A DNA stretch of 64,000 bases, from contig JASXTE010000011.1 of NCBI GenBank assembly GCA_030280995.1, positions 26,520,817 to 26,584,816 of the forward strand, given 5' to 3'. Position 1 is the first letter of the stretch. Each line of letters starts with the position of its first letter. Shown here piece by piece: positions 1 to 12,731 of the stretch. Origin of the DNA: Hemileia vastatrix. Taxonomy: Eukaryota; Basidiomycota; Pucciniomycetes; Pucciniales; Zaghouaniaceae. The notes beneath the pieces were generated by a model. That model saw only the letters and a list, made by a program, of their open reading frames with translations. It was not told where the DNA came from and ran no database searches. Position numbers and translations under genes: made by a program.

Positions 1-613
1 TTTTCTTCTTCAAAGAGACCCAGATCTCCCAGTCCTCTTGCAATAAGCTGCAAGAAAAGAAATATTCCAACAATCAAAGTACTGCCTATTCTAACCTCAC
101 CAAGAGACTTCCTAAATTTCCTAAAACAACCTTCCTATCACAACATTAAGAATCCCTACTCTTCCCTTCTTGAAGAAAGATTTCTACCAAGCCTGCCTTT
201 AAATCTTGAGCTTGACACAGTTGTAGAAAGTATTAAAATTTTTATTCTTCTTTAATTTTATATCTTAACTTTTACTGATGACCTGATCTAGATTCTTTTG
301 CATCCCATTATTTTCTGTCTGCTTATTATATTCTTGATCCAGAATCCACTTCAGCTATGGTGAAATGTAATGAGGTCACTTAAAAACTTTATTCTATTTT
401 CAACATTAACTTTATCCATTACAAGGAATATCCTTCAAAGGATCATGCAGAAGTATTGGCAAGAAAGAAAGTTTTGAAATGTCAATTTAAAATGGCCCCT
501 TGGCTTGACCATAAACAATGTCTTTGATTTGAAGAAATTGAAAGATTTACTAGAGAATCTCCTGAAACCTTTACTGTGCCTTCTTTGTCAAACAATAAAC
601 TTTCTTAGCTCTT
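1..613 (+). pseudogene. Unidentified coding-like remnant at left edge
   Basis: Frame 1 is open from the window edge to a TAA at 253-255, and its translation is protein-like: a serine/arginine/proline-rich start, then a mixed helical segment ending around residue 80. A second coding-like stretch at about 410-610 contains the words HAEVLARKK and MAPWLDHKQ and is broken by stops. The gene would begin left of the window. I do not recognise the family. A transposon gag or a broken host gene are both possible. Confidence 0.3.
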
Positions 614-1496
614 AAGGCTCCAGTTAGAGATTTTAAAGAAAAAAAAAAAACTATAAATATATATATATAATTATAAAATTTTTACTTCTACTTCTACTTT
701 TTTTCTTTTATCATTATTATTATTATTTTTTATTTTTACTCTTATTTTTAAGTTTTTTATTTTTAAAAATTTAAAACTTGTAGTAAAATATATACTAAAA
801 ATTGTAAATTTAAAAATATAATAATATAAAAGATGTCCCCCAAAAATTTAATGAGCCATACCCCTGAAATCATACTCACATCCAAGTGCACCTTGATTGT
901 GGGATACACTGATAATAAATTGAAAATAAACATAAATAATTTTGAAAAATTTGAAAAACATGATAAACAAAAATAGAAAATGATCACGGGGTGGGCTCTC
1001 TCCAATTTGTAAAAATGATTGCAGACCACCAGTGATTATTATCCCTGAAAAAATTAATTTTTAATGAATTTTAAAATAAAATTAAAACATCTAACAATCA
1101 AACATAAAAATTTCAATAACAGAAAATCATAAAAAAATCTTGAATTCCACTTCAAATGAGTGTGGTTCTTGTGATGTTGTGGTGATCCAGTTTATAGTCT
1201 TATAGGACTACCTATATAACAAAACAAAGCCAGGTTTCAACTAGAAAAAGGGAAACTATAGTAAAAAAATTGTGGGGTAATTGTGTATAGAGCATCCAGC
1301 CCATTAATTACCACCAAACTTTCCAATATTTAATTTAAAAGGCTCCCCTTTGAACACTTCTACCAAAAAATAATAATATTCCAACATAAATCTTCAACAT
1401 GAAGTTTTTGACATTTGTATTTCAATGATTTTATTTTCTAATAATAGTCATTAGTTTATACTATTGGCAGAGTAAATCTTTTAAAACAATAGTTGG
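614..1496. other. AT-rich spacer, no gene seen
   Basis: The stretch is very AT-rich, with poly-A, poly-T and TA runs at about 630-760. The open frames are short and low-complexity. I see no domain, LTR or terminal inverted repeat here. Confidence 0.5.
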
Positions 1497-1652
1497 TAAT
1501 TTATCCTCATTTCAGAGTCACTTTTGTATTGATAAATAAGTAGTTTACCCTCATTTTGTAGTTACTTTCATATCAATAAATAAGTAGTTTACCCTCATTT
1601 CAAAGTCAGTTTTATATTGATAAATAAGTAGTTTACCCTCATTTCAGAGTTA
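1497..1652. repeat. 44-bp tandem repeat, about 3.6 copies
   Basis: Units begin at about 1497, 1541, 1585 and 1629, a spacing of 44 bp, each with the core TAGTTTACCCTCATTT and a following GATAAATAAG segment. The first copy is more diverged and the last is partial. It lies next to a Gypsy integrase fragment, so it could be element-derived. Confidence 0.85.
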
Positions 1653-1664
1653 GATTGTGGCACT

Positions 1665-1960
1665 TCTGGTTCCCCTAGGATAAAACCACTTGACTTGGTC
1701 AGCAGCTACCCTCTTTTTCAACTCCACACCATCCAGCTCCTTTGAAACATATGAACCACCAGAAACCTGTTCTTTTACTACATACAGTCCATTCCACCTA
1801 TCAGAAAATATTTCCCCCACTTACTCTTCAAACTCCTATTATACACCAAAACCATATCTCCAGATTTTAAAGGTCTTCTGAGCCTATGAGCTAACCAATT
1901 ATCCCAATCTTTTACTGACTTACTTCAAACTTTCATCATTCAAGAATATACCATCTATAA
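1665..1960 (-). pseudogene. Ty3/Gypsy integrase C-terminal fragment
   Basis: Read on the minus strand, frames here give a typical Gypsy integrase C-terminal tail: RLRRPLKSGDMVLVYNRSLK, then a KWGK/WNG-like segment, and finally QVKWFYPRG just before about 1668. The frame changes at least twice, so this is a decayed fragment. No chromodomain follows, unlike the two large Gypsy elements in this window, so it belongs to another lineage. The match is by motif recognition only. Confidence 0.7.
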
Positions 1961-2566
1961 AGTTTCTTCTTTCTTCTCTAACTGAAACATTCTTGCACAT
2001 AGTACACAGGAGAAAAAATGAATGAACTAGACCTCTAGTTTTTTTTGTCCCTGTTCAAGCCCTGGTAGTGATTCTTCTTGATACCTGGGAGTTGCCTTGG
2101 TTGAGCCGTTCCACCCTTTCAATGTCTATAAAAACTCACTTTTTTGCTTATCTGCTTTCTCCCTCTTTCCATTATACCTTTATTGCTTATTTAATCATTT
2201 TTTTCTTCCCCTTTTTTACTTTTTTCTTCCTCTTTTTCTTGTTTTCCTCTAACTGCTTACCCTTTTTCTTTCTTGGCTTGTTCTTTAGCACACAAAGCAT
2301 TTTAACTACATATCTACTTACATCTTTACAATTTGGGGACTCACTCCATTTGAAAAATGGCTTAAAGCACAAAATGAAACTATTTAAATTCTTCCTTTAA
2401 CATTGTATTTTAGAAATAATAGTTGGATGTACATATGTGGTGAGAAAAAGTGAACAATTTAAAATTGAAATGATTAAAAAAAGAAAAATAGACAGATTAC
2501 CCCAGAGTTTAGATGATGTGTACTAGGGGAAAATTATGTTATGTTTGCATCACAGGTTACAAAGTC
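1961..2566. other. T-rich flank of element 1, no supported gene
   Basis: The region is rich in T and C on the plus strand, so it gives hydrophobic phenylalanine-rich open frames on plus and lysine-rich ones on minus; neither looks like a real protein. Upstream integrase remnants of the minus-strand fragment may extend to about 2360. The last bases before 2567 (AAGTC) form the left target-site flank of element 1. Confidence 0.45.
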
Positions 2567-3704
2567 TGTCAGTGTATTCTAGTATCTAAGTATGATTTAA
2601 TAGTAAATATTAATGGTCCTACTACTTATTGATAAATTATTTAGTGATTAAAACTCAGGGGAAGACTAATACAATAGTTATTTTCAATAGAGACTCACAA
2701 TACTTGGATTTTATGCATGCTAGTGGTGGAAAATAGTTCAATAAAATATAGTTATAGCTTATATAAAGATAATATCAATTTATAAATGCTTTATAATATA
2801 TTTCTATATGATAATAATTGTTTAATAGTGTTTATTTGAAGTGTAGTAAGTAAGTGATGTCCAATAACCCATCAAATCCTCCCTTACTTATACCAAAATC
2901 CACTGGAGTGCACAAACCTTCAATCCAGATAATGTCACTGCTATCCCCAGAAATTTCAGCACTGTGAGGGCCCATCACCTCCCCATTGCATCCACTTCAA
3001 GCATATTCAACACCCAGACCTCCAGTAAGGACCCTCCATCACAATTAATGATACCACAGACCCATACCATAAATAGGATAAACTGATAAAAGCGGATACC
3101 ATAAAGAAACAGGTAAAATAACTCATCCAAATAGAATATAAAGGAACCAAATTAACTTTCCAAGCATCCATATTAACCCAGTAATCATATCCCAACTCAT
3201 AAATACATGAAAATCCAACCAAGGAAGCAGATTAAGTTGTCCAAACTGGATATATGCGCCTGAAATAGATGTATATGCTTGTGTAAGAGTTGTGAGTCCA
3301 CTGAATATGTTCATATGTCCTAAAATAAGCAGAAAAACAAATTTTATAGGCTATTAAGAGGTTAAAACCCACTTATAGGCCTAAATATACATAATATAAC
3401 TACATATTTCACTGAATATGAGGTTTATGTATACATATAAGCTTATGTATGTCTATTATTACTTAATATCACTTAAGATAAGTATATTATGACTCTTTTA
3501 ACACCTTAATAATTATTATTAGGCTATGGATAATCTCTTTAAACTACTATAAGTTATATGATAGTGTAATAATTATATATATATGTATTATAACCACATA
3601 TATAAGTGTTTTGACCTTATTTTTAAGTTATAAGATTAATGTAATTAAGGTTATATTATTTTAATCATAAGAATTACTCAGTACTGGGGGTACCTAGGCT
3701 GACA
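2567..3704 (-). repeat. 3' LTR of element 1
   Basis: It begins TGTCAGTGTATTCTAG and ends CCTAGGCTGACA on the plus strand and matches 10193-11329 along its whole length with scattered substitutions. Short hydrophobic frames inside (near 3007-3314) occur in both LTRs and are not convincing genes. Confidence 0.93.
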
Positions 3705-3821
3705 CTTCCTCACCCAAAAAAAACAATAAAAAAATGTTAAGACATTTTAATTAATAAGTAAGGAGTGAATAGAAAAATAATTTTTAAAATTTCTATGATA
3801 CATATACTGATTTAAACAGTA

Positions 3822-6800
3822 TTATTTGGATTTAAATTCTTTCAAGAGATTTTTAAGATCAGAGATTTCATTTTCTGGAATCCACTGGTCATATTCACTT
3901 GATTTATTTTTAAATCTTAGTAGATACTCAACTCCCTTTTCTTTTGTAAGGTGTCTCTTTTTAAGTATCTTTTCAATTTCTGCTTTTTCAACTATTTCTT
4001 CAGGTTGCTGTTTATGCCTTTCTGATCTTCTTGGAAATAGAGAAGTATCATTAGAATGGTATGGTTTTATAAGAGAAATAAGAAATACTGGATGTTTTCT
4101 ATCATATGGTGCATATAGAATAGCTTCAACAGCATTGTTACCAACCATCTTTTTCACTACAAATGGTCCAATAAATGGATCCTTCAATTTAACATTACCA
4201 TTTAAATTGAAATGTAGTATAGAATTAAAGACTTCATCACCCTCTTTGAAAATTTTTTCTTTATGGTATTTATCCCATCTTTTCTTATCATACTCAAATG
4301 CCTTATTTATACATTCTTGAGAATGCTTTCTGCATAATTCCTGCATCTGAAGAAAAGACTTAGTACCTGGATGGATATCCAATCTAGATAATGAATTAAC
4401 ATTTTTAGCAGGGGTATTAGGTACATAACCCAAACATAACTCAAATTAATTTTTGCCAGTGACAGAATGTACTGTACTATTGTATGAAAATTCTAAACCT
4501 GGGATAAGGGTTACCCAATCATGCGTGAATTTATCATTGTCTTTAAGTTAAGACCAAAAGCACAATATCTTCTTATCATATCTTCTAAAGTTTGTATCAT
4601 TCTTTTTGATAGCCCATCAGTTTGTGGATGGTGTGCTGTAGAAAGTTTTAATTGACAACCTGAAACATCCATAAGTGATGTCCAGAACTCAGAAGTAATT
4701 TTATGATCTCTTTCTGAGACTATTGCTTTGGGGAAACCTGCTATATTTAACATTTGTGTCCACCATAAAAAAACTAAGTCCTTTGCAGAAACCTCTTTGT
4801 GGGTTGGAATAAATTTACAAATTTTGGTAAATCTATCTACAATTACCCAGCAGGAGTTATAACTCTTATGCCTTGCTATTGGAAAACCTGTTACAAAGTC
4901 CATGTTAACTATTTCCCATGGAGCTTTTATCTTTTCAATTTGTTGTAATAATTCAGCTCTTTTGCCTGTTAATCTTTTAGATTTTTGACAAGAATCACAT
5001 GTCTCAACATATTTTTGAACATCATCAGACATGTTAATCCACCAAGCTGTATTTTTTACTCTGGTTAATTTTTTATGGAAGTCAAAATGACCTGCTAATA
5101 TATCATCATGACATATACTTAACATTAACTACTTCATTGAAGGGGGAATTACAATTACATTACTTAATTTTTTCCTGTAATATATAAAACCATCTTCAAT
5201 GGAAAAGTTTCCTTTTTCTAATGCTTCTTTATACTTATTTGGTAATGTTTTTATTAAGAAATTCATTGAAGCATTAGATGGATCATTTAATATTGTAGTA
5301 AGCTTACTCAAGTCAGGATCTGAAGCATAATTATCAAGAATTGATTGCATAAATTCATCCTCAAGATCTACAATAAAAATGCCATAAATGATAATAATCT
5401 CTGACTCAGGGACATAAGCAGGATTATTATCATTATTAGGTAGAGGTACTCTAGATAACAGATCTACATTAGAGTTTAAGGCTCCTGCTCTATGTGTAAT
5501 AGTCATCCTTCCTCTGTATTCTTGTACAGCTAATTTCCATCTAAACGTGTGTCTATTAGGAGTTTTCATGTTTAAGAGTGACTTAACTGCAGTACAGTCA
5601 GTTATTAACTCAAATTTTTGGTCTTCAAGGTAATAATTTAGCTTCTCAAGAGCCCTTACTACTGCCAAAAATTTAAGTTCAGTAGCACCATATTTCAATT
5701 CACTACTTCTTAGAGTACATAAAATATAGCAAATTACTACTTCTGACATTTTCCCTTCAATAAGTTGTTTTTGATGCAAAGCAGCACCCAGACCAATAAA
5801 ACTTGCATCTGTATACAATACAAAAGGTAATTGAAAATCTGGTAATCCCAAGATAGGAGCTGTCATCAAAATTTCTTTCAACTTATCAAAAGCCTGTTGT
5901 CTTTCATTATTCCAAATGAAAGCTTCTGATTTCTTTATCAGTGTGGTCAATGGTGCAGCAATTAATTGGTAGTTCTTTATATATTGTCTATAATAACCAC
6001 ACATACCAAGAAAAGATTGTACATCCTTTACATTTTGAGGAATTCCAATATTCTTGATTGCAGCCACCTTATTTTTGTCTACACATATTTGTAGGCCAGA
6101 TACAATATGACCAAGCACTTTTAAGGACTCAAACCCAAATTTACATTTTTTCAATGCAAGAGTCATTTTTATTTCATCCATTTTTTGAAACACCTTCTTT
6201 AAATGGATTAAGTGTTCATCATATGTCTTAGAGAACTCTATGATGTCATCAATGTATACCATTAATCATCCTTCAATCATTTCATTATAGAATGTTATAT
6301 TCATTAATTTCTGAAATGCTGAAGGAGCATTTTTTGGTCCAAATTGCATCCAGACATATTTATATATTCCCATATGTGTTGTTATCAACAAAGAGTTCTG
6401 TGAATTCTTTTCTACAGGAATTATATGGTACCCTTTACTTCCATCTAAGCAACTTATATACTTATCACCTTTAAGGGTAGCATGTATAGAGGCAATCCTT
6501 GGCAAGGGATAAATATCATCTACTTTAAATGTATTTAATGCTCTATAATCACCGCACAGTCTTGCTTTATCTTCTTCATAAGAAATTAGCACTGGCGATA
6601 TTACACAATATTTTGGGGTAGTTTCAACCTTCTCAAGAATGTTCATTTTTAATAACAACTTAATATTTTCCTCTATTTCTTTCCTCTTCATTGGTGAATC
6701 AGGGTATGGTTTCTTTTTGAGACTAGCAGGAATACTATCCATATCACAGGTTAAACTAATTTTCATCTCATGATCTTTTACAAGGCCTAGTTCATTGGTC

Positions 6801-7450
6801 CCATGTGCAAAAGCCATTGGAAATGCTTTAATTAAGTACAAAATATTTGTCTTCTCAGCTTCACTTATCTGAGTGCCAAATGATGCTTTTGAAATTTCTG
6901 TTTCCAGAAGTTCCATTTCATTGGATTCTCTTCCTTTGCACAGAATATTTATCACTGACTCAATGTGTAATACTGTGTTAAAAGAATTTATTTTAAATTT
7001 CCTTTTACCATTCATGCCAATTGTAAAATTGTTATTAGCAGGGTCTAATTTCAGACCAAACTTAGTCAGAATGTCATTTCCAATGATAAAACAGTTACTA
7101 AAATTAGTATTATCCGTTACTACAAAGTCAAAAGTTACTCTAACATAACCATGTTGATGTTTAAAGAAAACAGAAGCTTTGTATCTACAAATGGGGTGTA
7201 GTACTGATCCAAAACCTCTCCAATTTTTACTTTGAAGGGGTTCAAGCTTTGACTAATACTCACTATCAATTTTCTGTAATGTATTTGTAGAGACAACAGA
7301 GCCAGCAGCTCCTGTGTCCAATACTACATTAAAATTTTCACCAGAAATGATAGTTGGAACCATGATAGGTGTCACTTTTAAGTTATCAGATTGTATATCC
7401 TTAATGATTTCAGCATCCTCAAAATTCATTAAAGATTCATTTGAGTCCAT
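3822..7450 (-). pseudogene. Element 1 pol: protease-RT-RNase H-integrase-chromodomain
   Basis: On the minus strand the fragments are: an aspartic protease with VLDTGAAGS (7253-7450), the N-terminal half of reverse transcriptase (6266-7015), the palm with the YIDD catalytic box followed by RNase H (5129-6262), the integrase zinc and catalytic domains (4511-5125), and an integrase C-terminus ending in a chromodomain (3822-4433, motif EYDQWIPENEISDL). Each fragment ends in a stop or frameshift, so no polyprotein can be made. The chromodomain end is better preserved here than in element 2 and is a useful reference for it. Sequence similarity to element 2 runs end to end. Confidence 0.9.
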
Positions 7451-7630
7451 ATTTAATATTGGATTTTAAAAGATGGACAAATCATCTTCCAACATACAGA
7501 CTTCATTTTCATCACTATATAAAATATTACTGTCATAATCACTTGAATCTTCACTTTTTTCTGTTTCAATTTCAGATTCATGTGGATTTTCAACAATATT
7601 TATGTTTTTCTCACATTTTATACCTTTAAC

Positions 7631-8791
7631 TCAAGGCTTATTACACTTATAACAAGTATTAGTTTCATACTTTATAGGTACTACAGGTGCAGTAGGTTTT
7701 TTCTGCTTCTCCCAAAGTGTTTTTGAATTCTGATTTTTTACAGGTTCAATATTTTGTTTATAAGTGGTATACCTTGTTTCATACTTATGGTTTAACAATA
7801 TTTCATTACAAAAATTAATAAATTCAGAATATTCAGCAACCATTATTTTTCTAGCTACAAAAATGTCTCCAACAGATATATGTAATTTATATATTATCTT
7901 ATCTTTCCATAAGTTAAAATCCATGTTTGGCTCAATGTCTTTTAATATTTTATTTAAATTCATTAAAAATACCATAGGTTTGCCACCATTCAATGGATTG
8001 TACCTAGTTTTCTCATATAATCTTTGTTGAGTGAGCCTTAATTTAGAACCTCCAAATTTTTTTTCAATTAGTTGCTTGCATTCAGCCCAAGAGTAATCTT
8101 AACCCTCACTCAATACAGCTTCAAACCACAATAAAGCAACATCCTTAAATAAAGAAATCAATTTTGATGTTATTTCTTCATCTGGTAACTTATATGAGAA
8201 TTTTAAGTTGTCAATTCTTTGGATAAAATTTTGCCAATCAGAGCTGGCTTCCCCATCATAAGTTGGGTACTGATCAATTTTAGGCCAGTTCTTCTGATTG
8301 GATTTTGTTTCACTAATATTAGGTAAATTCAATATCTAATTTACTATGGATAAATGGTCTTGTATCTCTTCCTGCACAGATTTTTGACTTACATTTGTTT
8401 TCTCAGATTTGACACTACAACCAGAGAGTTTTACTTGTGTTGGTATGGGGAATGATTGAGATTCATTTTTTCCAATGAAAGGATTATCATTATACTGTGT
8501 ATACTTATGATTGTCCTGATTCATTAGTATATTAGCAGTTTCAATCTCAACTTTAGTTAATCTTTGTAACAGATCAAAGACACTCTGATTTGTCTGTGCA
8601 AAAGATAACTTTGCTCTTGATTCAGTTTTCAATAAATGTGCTTTATACAACTTTTCTAACTCACAGAATTTGTTTGAAAGTTCACTATATTTATTACTCA
8701 AAGAATCATACTTAAGAGTTAGAGACAAGTTTTCATTCTCTAATTCTTTATTTCTTGTTGCCAGTTGAGAAATGTTCAATGTCAAGGACAA
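7631..8791 (-). pseudogene. Element 1 gag: coiled coil, capsid, zinc knuckle
   Basis: On minus, 8791-8336 encodes a long heptad-rich coiled coil; after one in-frame stop it continues in the same frame (8332-8099) with the capsid-like segment NWPKIDQYPTYDGE. A later fragment (7993-7631) ends in CYKCNKP, the start of the same zinc knuckle seen intact in element 2. Because coiled coil and capsid share one frame here, the frame change between the same parts in element 2 looks like a lesion or a recoding site. Several stops make the gene dead. Confidence 0.82.
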
Positions 8792-9686
8792 AATTGTATC
8801 ACTTGTGAGCTTAATTTTCTGTTCCTCACACAGTCATTCTATTCCATAATGCTGAAACCATTCTATGGACAGTTGGGTTATTATTAAACTACTCCATGTC
8901 TTCCTTCTCAATTTTTTCACTGTTTTGTGAACTTCTCATCTCACTAGTAAGTGGTGGAAACTGAGGGTTAACTGTATTATTATTATAAATAGTACTGTTC
9001 TTATTGACTAAATATTAATCAGGTGTATCTATATAAAAACCTAATTGTCTCAAGTCCTCCTCAATTTTCTGTACAGATTTTACATCAATAACATTATCTA
9101 TATTGTAATCATCAGCATTGTGTTCAATCTGAGAGGATAATCTACTTACCACAGGATAGGTGCAAGTCCTGATTTTTGGGACTTTTGTTTTCCTTTTTAA
9201 GGATGAGTTGAGGAAGTCTGATGAGGGGGAGGATCCCTGTTGCAATTGTGACCGGACCACTGCTGGTGGAACCAATCCCACTTTGATTTCTCTACCAGAA
9301 TTTTTTCCTGGGAATAATGAGACCCTCCTTGGGTAGGGGGTTTTTGGCTTGGCTGCCCTACCTTTAACTGCACCAAGGTTTGATTCATTTGTTGGAAACC
9401 CATCTTGCAGTTGTTTTGCAACTGCTCTACATCCTTTAGCATTGAAGACCTTGATTCCTCCAGTTTCAGAACCTGATTTGCCAGATGGGACAGTTGATCC
9501 TGCAGAGGAGGTGAAGTCTTTTTGATTTTTATCTTTTTTAGGAGGGTGTCCTTTTCCTCTATGCTCATGGACTCTTGTTGTGGGTAGGATTGACCCTCCA
9601 TGTTGATGTCCTGGAGCAATGTTTTTAGCTTTAGACCTGATGTTACAAGCAGGTTTTTCACTTACATTGTCCTGTTGAGCACTCAT
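8792..9686 (-). pseudogene. Element 1 gag N-terminus with an intron
   Basis: A 7-codon first exon (ATG at 9686) runs into GTAAGT, and a 55-nt intron (9665-9611) ends in CCAG. The next exon opens in frame with D-I-N-M and encodes a coiled coil and a KWDWF...PPPHQ motif. Element 2 has the same structure: phase-0 junction, next exon starting D-V-E-M, later KWDY...HQP. The unspliced frame is also open, for 223 codons (9015-9686). A second GTAAGT at about 9149 lies where element 2 has its second candidate donor. The downstream frame is broken. Confidence 0.72.
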
Positions 9687-10192
9687 TGTGACTTAAATAA
9701 AACTTCTATGCATCCACAAAAGGGAAAAACCATATGGTAATTAGTAGACAAAAATTATTAGCAATACAATTACTAATAAAAGCACTGGAGCTTACCCTGA
9801 ATTTATATCTTTATTTATTTAAATAAATTATAAGAAAAATTTGAAAAAATCTGTTGAAAAAATAATAAGTTTAGCTAGACCTTTAGAAGGGTGAATTATT
9901 AGCTTACCAAGCTTTAACCAATTACCAATTTAATTGGGTGTTATATTGGTGACCAAATACCAAGTGCAATTGGTTTTATATTGGGTACAGTTACTACTGT
10001 ATATACCTAATTTTTATCATAAAAAATTAGTACAATTATTATAAGGGTTATCTTCCGCAATCACTGAGTTATGATAACCCACTAATTTTCAGCAGACCCA
10101 AATATTTGGTTTGTTTGAGATATACTAGAGGAAAAATCATGTCCTAAGGCTTATACTAAATAATCAGTAATAATTATGGAAAGACCCCCAAT

Positions 10193-11329
10193 TGTCAGTG
10201 TATGCTAGTATCTAAGTAAGATTTAATAGTAAATATTAATGGTCCTACTATTATTGATAAATTATTTAGTGATTAAACCTCAGGGGAAGACTAATACAAT
10301 AGTTATTCTCAATAGAAACTCGCAATACTTGGATTTTATGCATGCTAGGGGTGGAAAATAAATCAATAAAATATAGTTATAGCTTATATAAAGATAATAT
10401 CAATTTATAAATGCTTTATAATATATTTCTATATGATAATAATTGTTTAATAGTGTTTATTTGAAGTGTAGTAAGTAAGTGATGTCCAATAACCCATCAA
10501 ATCCTCCCTTACTTATACCAAAATCCACTGGAGTGCACAAACCTTCAATCCAGATAATGTCACTGCTATCCCCAGAAATTTCAGCACTGTGAGGGCCTAT
10601 CACCTCCCCATTGCATCCACTTCAAGCATATTCAACACCCAGACCTCCAGTAAGGACCCTCCATCACAATTAATGATACCACAGACCCATACCATAAATA
10701 GGATAAACTGATAAAAGCGGATACCATAAAGAAACAGGTAAAATAACTCATCCAAATAGAATATAAAGGAACCAAATTAACTTTCCAAGAATCCATATTA
10801 ACCCAGTAATCATATCCCAACTCATAAATACATGAAAATCCAACCAAGGAAGCAGATTAAGTTGTCCAAACTGGATATATGCGCCTGAAATAGATGTATA
10901 TGCTTGTGTAAGAGTTGTGAGTCCACTGAATATGTTCATATGTCCTAAAATAAGCAGAAAAACAAATTTTATAGGCTATTAAGAGGTTAAAACCCACTTA
11001 TAGGCCTAAATATACATAATATAACTACATATTTCACTGAATATGAGGTTTATGTATACATATAAGCTTATGTATGTCTATTATTACTTAATATCACTTA
11101 AGATAAGTATATTATGACTCTATTAACACCTTAATAAGTATTATTAGGCTATGGATAAGCTATTTAAACTACTATAAGTTATATAATAGTGTAATAATTA
11201 TATATATATGTATTATAACCATATATATAAGTGTTTTAACCTTATTTTTAAGTTATAATCTTAATGTAATTAAGATTATGTTTTTTTAATCATAAGAATT
11301 ACTCAGTCCTGGGGATACCTAGGCTGACA
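10193..11329 (-). repeat. 5' LTR of element 1
   Basis: Partner of 2567-3704, with ends TGTCAG and CTGACA. It is followed on the right by AGGTC, one base different from the left flank AAGTC. Confidence 0.93.
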
Positions 11330-11590
11330 AGGTCCTACAAAAATTTTAACATAATTCATCCTACTCAGAAATTTTTAATTATTAAAGATAAATTAATGCA
11401 ATAAAATGAAACCATTTACAGGAAACTATGTCATCTTTTTCTTTTTTTGGTGTGAGATCCCTACTCAAAGCAAAAATATGAAAAAACAACACCTCTCCCC
11501 TATGTATTGAAGAATATGACAAAATTACTAGATCTAAGTGGCCCAGTAATCAATGCAGTGACAGCTGCTCATCATTATGATGATGAAAGG
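11330..11590. other. Short spacer between two Gypsy elements
   Basis: This is 261 bp of target DNA between element 1 and element 2. Its last part (about 11520-11590) is coding-like in one frame (DLSGPVINAVTAAHHYDDE) and continues in frame across element 2 when one AAAGG duplicate is removed (QLELKLV, after 20786). Element 2 therefore seems to have inserted into an already decayed coding sequence of unknown identity. Confidence 0.5.
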
Positions 11591-12731
11591 TGTCAGCCAG
11601 GCTATTCCAGGAGTCCAGTAAATGATATATAAATTATAAAACTTTAAAAAGTGGGTAAGACTTGTATTTAATGAATATAACTTAATATTTTATTGCATAA
11701 TGAAATTATATAAGAATTTTATTATATACAAGTGTTACATTAAATTTATTGGTTATATATATTTTTATATATACAATTAAATTGAGCATAATATAATATA
11801 TTCTACAAATAATGGCGCATTTTTATGTATTTAATAATTATAAATTTATATTTAATTAATTAAAAAACATATATTATAATTACAAGTGTAAATTTGATTT
11901 ATAATATATTTAAATTAATTACTTAAATTTATATATTAAATAATACCTCTCATATGATACTAAACAATAATTAAGGACGCTTCTTTTGACCCTTAATTGT
12001 GTTAGAAAAAACAAATAAATTAATTTGGACTAAATTGAGATTAATTGCTTGTTTTGTTGCGTCAAATTATTTTTTGTTTCACTTAAAATGTCCTCTAATC
12101 AGAATGTACCATCTGTTGGGAATTATATTTCTCATAGTTCCTATGTTTCCAATCTTTTTTAGTTATTCACTATTGTCACTTACTGATTTGGGAATTAATG
12201 GCGGGGAAATTGGATTCTTAATTGGGCTTTTAATTATTTGTTTCATGTTTTTCTCTATATTGTTATGTTTCATTTACTCTTTTGATATGTTTGTTTTATT
12301 CCATTCTAATCATTGTATTTACAAATATAGTAGCGCTTCAGAGGACCCATTGCCTATAAAAGGGCCTTGGATAATCCCCTGTAGCCTTATCACTTATTAC
12401 ACACTCAACAAATTAAATAACCAATTTATTACGTTTATATTTTTTTTATTAGTAATACAAATCTAATTTAAATTCTATACAACAAATCAAAGGTTGCTTT
12501 AAGTCTGATAGTAATTAAAATTGTTTGCCGCGCAGAACCCTTACATTTAATAATATTACTGTTAATAAAATCTAAGTTTTTGTCACCTCTCAAAGTTGCT
12601 CACCGTTGTTTCCCTCTCAAATAAATTAAATATATAATTTTTTGGTTTACTTCTTTATTTTCCCTTGTCCTCCTCCTTCTCTCCTCCTTTTTCTCCTATT
12701 TTTCCTACCTCTTCTAGACGACTGACCGACA
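11591..12731 (+). repeat. 5' LTR of element 2
   Basis: 1141 bp. It is very AT-rich in U3 and contains a TATA box (12355-12360) and a GC-richer, C/T-rich 3' part. An open frame for a 155-residue hydrophobic peptide (11999-12466) occurs in both LTRs. I treat it as a by-product of T-rich sequence, although it overlaps the promoter without a stop. Confidence 0.96.
12355..12366 (+). promoter_or_regulatory. LTR TATA box
   Basis: TATAAAAGGGCC, the clearest core-promoter match in the LTR, is repeated at 20405 in the 3' LTR. The unrelated solo LTR at 51140 has a very similar TATAAAAGGAGG. Transcription would start about 25-35 nt downstream, marking the U3/R border; this is inferred. Confidence 0.65.

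Larger units (their letters stand above)
2567..11329 (-). mobile_element. Ty3/Gypsy LTR retrotransposon, element 1, decayed
   Basis: This is an 8.76-kb minus-strand element bounded by two 1137-1138 bp LTRs that start TGTCAG and end CTGACA. The flanks AAGTC and AGGTC differ by one base, fitting a mutated 5-bp target duplication. The order on the minus strand is 5' LTR, gag, protease, reverse transcriptase, RNase H, integrase, chromodomain, 3' LTR, as in chromodomain-bearing Ty3/Gypsy elements. A purine-rich tract (GGGTGAGGAAG on minus) precedes the 3' LTR. Stops and frameshifts break gag and pol. By eye the LTRs differ at roughly 25-30 positions, so it is older than element 2. No tRNA primer site was obvious next to the 5' LTR. 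Confidence 0.93.

Noticed and set aside
2068..2400. 110-codon phenylalanine-rich frame and its lysine-rich shadow on minus
   Set aside because: Composition-driven by T-rich DNA, with no conserved motif; the local sequence is more likely decayed Gypsy integrase on minus.
3007..3314. Hydrophobic small frames repeated at 10632-10939
   Set aside because: They lie within the two LTRs of element 1 and are shared only because the LTRs are duplicates.
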